Notes under the pieces: model-generated
Seen by the model: only the letters and a program-made list of their open reading frames with translations
Database searches by the model: none
Told to the model about the DNA's origin: nothing
Assembly (NCBI GenBank): GCA_903881565.1
Contig: CAIRTR010000178.1
Location: 1 to 45,241 of the forward strand
Direction of reading: 5' to 3'
Origin: Oligoflexia bacterium
Lineage (GTDB): Bacteria; Bdellovibrionota; UBA1018
Length of the DNA: 45,241 bases
In this document: positions 43,014 through 45,241 of the stretch, in pieces
Layout: each line of letters opens with the position of its first letter
Position numbering within the stretch: position 1 is the stretch's first letter
Made by a program: the position numbers and the translations under genes

Positions 43014-43589
43014 CTACTGTTTTCCGTCCGGAAGCCAGAGCGAACCGAGATCAATCTCTACCGCATCAAAAGGCCCTGCTCGCACACATTCGTTTCCTGC
43101 GTAGGAACCTAAAAGAATCCACCGTTCAACGTCCCTTGAATAGACTTCGAGCGTTTTTTTATCTGGATCAATTAACCATACGTGATCGACTTTCTCGCGG
43201 GCATAAATTGGAAGTTTTTTAACTCGATCCATCCCGGCGGTGCGGTTTGAGAGAACTTCGCATACCCAATTTGGAGCTATCTCAAAATAGGCTTGCTCAA
43301 CAGGAATATTTGGCATCTTTTCTTTCTTCCACCCCGCCAGGTCTGGGACTAAAATATTTTGGCCGAGATGGAGTTCTGGTTCATCCAATATCCACCAGCC
43401 CCCTGGGCCACCTTGTCCTTCGTCAAAGGGACTCGTGATCTTACTACCAAGCACGGAAGAAGCTCTTGCTTGTCTCGGTCCCGGTCGTGGGGAAGCAATC
43501 AGTTCCCCAGCTATAATCTCCCCTACGAGATGATCGGGCAATGCTAAGAGGTCGATATAAGTCGCATGTTTTTTTGCCTCTAAACTCAT
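43014..43589 (-). CDS. Uma2-family (DUF820) putative endonuclease
   Basis: This 191-residue protein has the Uma2 fold of the PD-(D/E)XK type: 'HLVGEIIAGELIASPRP' at the start, 'ILVPDLAGWKKEK' with the conserved PD, 'WVCEVLSNRTAGMDR' with Glu, and 'VWLIDPDKKTLEVY'. The family is common in environmental bacteria and its role is unknown. AAGGAG at 8 nt and ATGA coupling to the upstream DUF5615-like gene define the start. Confidence 0.9.
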   Translation of the reverse strand: MSLEAKKHATYIDLLALPDHLVGEIIAGELIASPRPGPRQARASSVLGSKITSPFDEGQGGPGGWWILDEPELHLGQNILVPDLAGWKKEKMPNIPVEQAYFEIAPNWVCEVLSNRTAGMDRVKKLPIYAREKVDHVWLIDPDKKTLEVYSRDVERWILLGSYAGNECVRAGPFDAVEIDLGSLWLPDGKQ

Positions 43590-43876
43590 GATTGTGTCTC
43601 CTTGGACCTAACGTTTGCGAATTTATCAACCAAACCCTCTGTCATACTTACAAAGTCTGTGAAATTCACAGAGTCTGCGAAATCCGCAGAGTTCAGGGGT
43701 ATCCCAAATCTCTTCCAGTTAAGTGAGTCTGGCTTAAGTCGGCTCCAGCCCCCCTTATCGGTACTGGAATAACCTATCGTACCCACTGAATAAGCTTCAA
43801 CTTGAAACTGCTGTGTAAGCCATCCGGCAAACCGGGAAGATATCTCCTCGTCGACCCAAAAAATCATATTACCCAC
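43586..43876 (-). CDS. DUF5615-like PIN-fold protein with repeat-derived tail
   Basis: This 96-residue protein begins 'MIFWVDEEISSRFAGWLTQ', the N-terminus of DUF5615 (PIN-like) toxins. The later PIN blocks expected in a 110-residue member are not recognisable. From residue about 60 the coding DNA includes an 18-bp tandem repeat giving S-A-D-F-A-D / S-V-N-F-T-D. The gene overlaps the DUF433 gene by 13 bp and Uma2 by ATGA, so the frame is kept. Likely a decayed toxin. Confidence 0.7.
   Translation of the reverse strand: MGNMIFWVDEEISSRFAGWLTQQFQVEAYSVGTIGYSSTDKGGWSRLKPDSLNWKRFGIPLNSADFADSVNFTDFVSMTEGLVDKFANVRSKETQS
43651..43694. repeat. 18-bp tandem repeat, 2.4 copies, with internal palindromes
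   Basis: Units 43651-43668 and 43669-43686 agree at 14 of 18 bases, and a partial third follows. CTGTGAA/TTCACAG and CTGCG/CGCAG are palindromic. Such 'CTCTGCG/CTCTGTG' repeats recur in intergenic DNA of many environmental genomes; here one lies inside a coding frame. Confidence 0.75.
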
Positions 43877-44112
43877 ACCGTGGAATGATCTACTCTGCGA
43901 GAAGCATAAACAAGACAGGCATGCACATCATCTTCTGTGAGATTAGGAAGTTCTTCAAGAACCTGCTTAGTGTTCAATCCTGAAGCCATCAAAGCCAATA
44001 CGTCTGAGACACGAATTCTCATCCCTCGAATACATGGACGACCACCGCACAGCGCTGGATCAATTGTTATTCTTCCCTCTAAAACATTAGCTGTTTGATC
44101 TTGTCGATTCAT
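43864..44112 (-). CDS. DUF433-family antitoxin
   Basis: This 82-residue protein is the standard DUF433 (VapB45-like) antitoxin: 'RITIDPALCGGRPCIRGMRI', 'VSDVLALMASGLNTKQVLEE', 'LPNLTEDDVHACLVYA'. It contains a winged-helix-like DNA-binding fold. Family members pair with DUF5615 PIN-like toxins, exactly the gene that overlaps it here by 13 bp. Confidence 0.92.
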   Translation of the reverse strand: MNRQDQTANVLEGRITIDPALCGGRPCIRGMRIRVSDVLALMASGLNTKQVLEELPNLTEDDVHACLVYASRRVDHSTVWVI

Positions 44113-44172
44113 AGAGTTATTTCACAGTGGCAAATTCTGCTATAGCTCCATTTTCTATAGCGGCCTCGATAA

Positions 44173-44394
44173 TCAAGCCGCGTCCTTGAGCTTCTTTCGT
44201 CGTTTTATCACTTGCTCATCTTTGACGCGCGCCCACCATCCGGAAAGAGGCCCGCGAGAAGTGCTTTTTCTGAAATATTCGATTTCCTCGGCCCTACTCA
44301 TCCCGGAAATATCTTGCGCGATTTCCGCCTGTGTTTTTGCCTTGAAGGCAAGAACATCAAAGTCTTTCTTCGGTTGTTTTCTAATCTTTTTCAT
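44173..44394 (-). CDS. Small antitoxin-like partner of the PIN protein
   Basis: This 73-residue basic protein reads 'KAKTQAEIAQDISGMSRAEE' followed by 'IEYFRKSTSRGPL'. The 'MxxEEEIxYFR' pattern is frequent in small genes beside PIN-domain toxins of the type encoded just upstream (44459-44845). A GGGAGG lies 6 nt before the ATG. Function inferred from context. Confidence 0.75.
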   Translation of the reverse strand: MKKIRKQPKKDFDVLAFKAKTQAEIAQDISGMSRAEEIEYFRKSTSRGPLSGWWARVKDEQVIKRRKKLKDAA

Positions 44395-44458
44395 AATTAA
44401 CCTCCCGAGGAGTCACAATAGTAAGAATTCCGTAACCATTTGCCAGATTCACCTGATT

Positions 44459-44845
44459 TTACGCTTTCATTTTATCAAGTCGAACGATGTGCTTAAAATT
44501 CCACGAAACAATAGCATCAGCCCGCGCAACTGTCGCCGCTGCAACATGGGTTGCATCATCAATCCACTTTTTGCCTAGAATTTTTGCCGCAAGATAAGCC
44601 GCCCGCAAAACAAGGACCTCTTCATCCAAAGTTACAACCTCAACGGCTGTTGGCGAGATAGATGCCAGTACGTCCTGAACTTCTTTCGGTGCCTTCCCTA
44701 TCTCACGAACAACGACTTCACTAATTAAGAGAATCGCCTTACCTCGATGAACTCCGGCGATAACTCGACGCGAGTCTTCATCAAATCCCACATCATAGCA
44801 TCCACCAATCACTGAGCTATCGAGATAAATACGAAGTGGTTTCAT
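44459..44845 (-). CDS. PIN-domain toxin-like protein
   Basis: This 128-residue protein has PIN acidic residues in 'RIYLDSSVIGGCYD' (Asp9), 'EVVVREIGKAP' (Glu), 'KWIDDATHVAAATVARAD' (Asp) and ends 'IVSWNFKHIVRLDK'. It is the 'YxDSSVIGGCxD' subgroup, usually encoded with a short antitoxin as here. It overlaps the stop of nothing on its own strand but forms ATGA with the upstream gene at 44842. Confidence 0.9.
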   Translation of the reverse strand: MKPLRIYLDSSVIGGCYDVGFDEDSRRVIAGVHRGKAILLISEVVVREIGKAPKEVQDVLASISPTAVEVVTLDEEVLVLRAAYLAAKILGKKWIDDATHVAAATVARADAIVSWNFKHIVRLDKMKA

Positions 44846-45241
44846 CCCCTCTCCTCCCCAAACGATTGCGCAATCGTTGCTTTGATCTTCTCCCGCTCAC
44901 TGGGATCAACATCACTTTGAGAAGTTTGAAGCTCTGGCCATACGTTTTCTACAAAATAATTTTTCAATGCTGAGTCTTGAACTGGTCCTGGCCTGCGTGC
45001 GTGCTCAGGTAATTGTGCGACAATTTCAGCGACGGATTGTCCCCTCTTCCAACTCGAAAACTCTAACTCCAAAATTTGCTGTTCTTCTGCTTGTCTTTGG
45101 GACTCTTCACGTTGGAGGAGCTCCAAACGCTTACGCCGAGCTGCTTCTTGGGGCGTCTCATAATTCGGAGGGCGTGCATACGCAAGGCCCTTGCGTAATA
45201 TTCCCATGAAGTAGTTTAGCGGTGCTCCCCTCAGCTCTTTC
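44842..45241 (-). CDS. C-terminal part of a replication-initiator-like protein (partial, runs off right edge)
   Basis: The frame is open from base 45241 through the ATG at 45207 to the stop at 44842, and sequence upstream of that ATG reads 'ELRGAPLNYFMGILRKG'. The gene therefore starts beyond the window. 'NYFMGILRKGLAYARPPNYE' followed by a charged coiled helix ('RRKRLELLQREESQRQAEEQ') resembles the C-terminal end of plasmid or phage replication initiators ('NPxxYLxxxLKKG...PP'). The match is by eye. It overlaps the PIN gene as ATGA. Confidence 0.6.
   Translation of the reverse strand, partial: KELRGAPLNYFMGILRKGLAYARPPNYETPQEAARRKRLELLQREESQRQAEEQQILELEFSSWKRGQSVAEIVAQLPEHARRPGPVQDSALKNYFVENVWPELQTSQSDVDPSEREKIKATIAQSFGEERG

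Overview
The window reads like a chromosomal segment of a Gram-negative, delta-proteobacterial or Bdellovibrionota-like bacterium. That placement is an inference. It rests on many secreted lipoproteins and outer-membrane-barrel-like proteins, several secreted metallopeptidases, a sigma-54 activator, frequent TTG/GTG starts and a complete propionyl-CoA carboxylase/methylmalonyl-CoA mutase operon. TGA is an ordinary stop (genetic code 11).

Layout. 1-5.1 kb: a left-truncated membrane sensor with a c-type heme motif (CHSCH) plus HAMP and GAF-like regions; a permuted papain-like lipoprotein; tRNA-Val(CAC); and a secreted snapalysin-like protease overlapping a secreted protein of unknown function. 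5.1-14.2 kb: an alpha-glucan phosphorylase fused to an N-terminal YHS metal-binding domain, methionine aminopeptidase, a Ski2-like DUF3516 helicase, barrel-like proteins, a histidine phosphatase and a sigma-54 activator. 14.3-19.6 kb: the operon pccB / biotin carboxylase / separate BCCP / methylmalonyl-CoA mutase large subunit. 19.7-23.0 kb: CheX-like-REC protein, RluA-type pseudouridine synthase, matrixin-like protease, SDR. 23.0-29.2 kb: a Phd-VapC cassette flanked by 25-bp direct repeats and inserted at the 3' end of comEC, then a membrane J-domain protein, comM/yifB and an M28 peptidase. 29.4-36.2 kb: a HEAT-like membrane protein and M64 peptidase pair, Fe/Mn superoxide dismutase, pentapeptide-repeat protein, SGNH hydrolase, a second snapalysin-like protease, and a DUF4143 ATPase behind nested inverted repeats. 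36.3-39.2 kb: a possibly frameshifted micro-ORF, a frameshifted delta-60-repeat lipoprotein gene and another lipoprotein.

39.4-45.2 kb is an accessory island. It carries a HigB-like toxin with an in-frame TGA next to its intact antitoxin. After that comes a packed minus-strand array: a replication-initiator-like fragment, a PIN toxin and small partner, DUF433/DUF5615, Uma2 nuclease, a small putative antitoxin, a Sec-exported DUF4431 protein overlapping a muramidase-like/DUF3892 protein, MNT nucleotidyltransferase and HEPN, and a serine recombinase. Most neighbours overlap by ATGA.

The items most worth following up are: the candidate effector/immunity pair DUF3892-muramidase/DUF4431; the TA insertion that appears to have displaced the comEC C-terminus; the YHS-glucan phosphorylase fusion; the heme-c sensor; the paired snapalysin-like proteases; and three genes whose reading frames look recently broken (HigB-like, delta-60 lipoprotein, micro-ORF).
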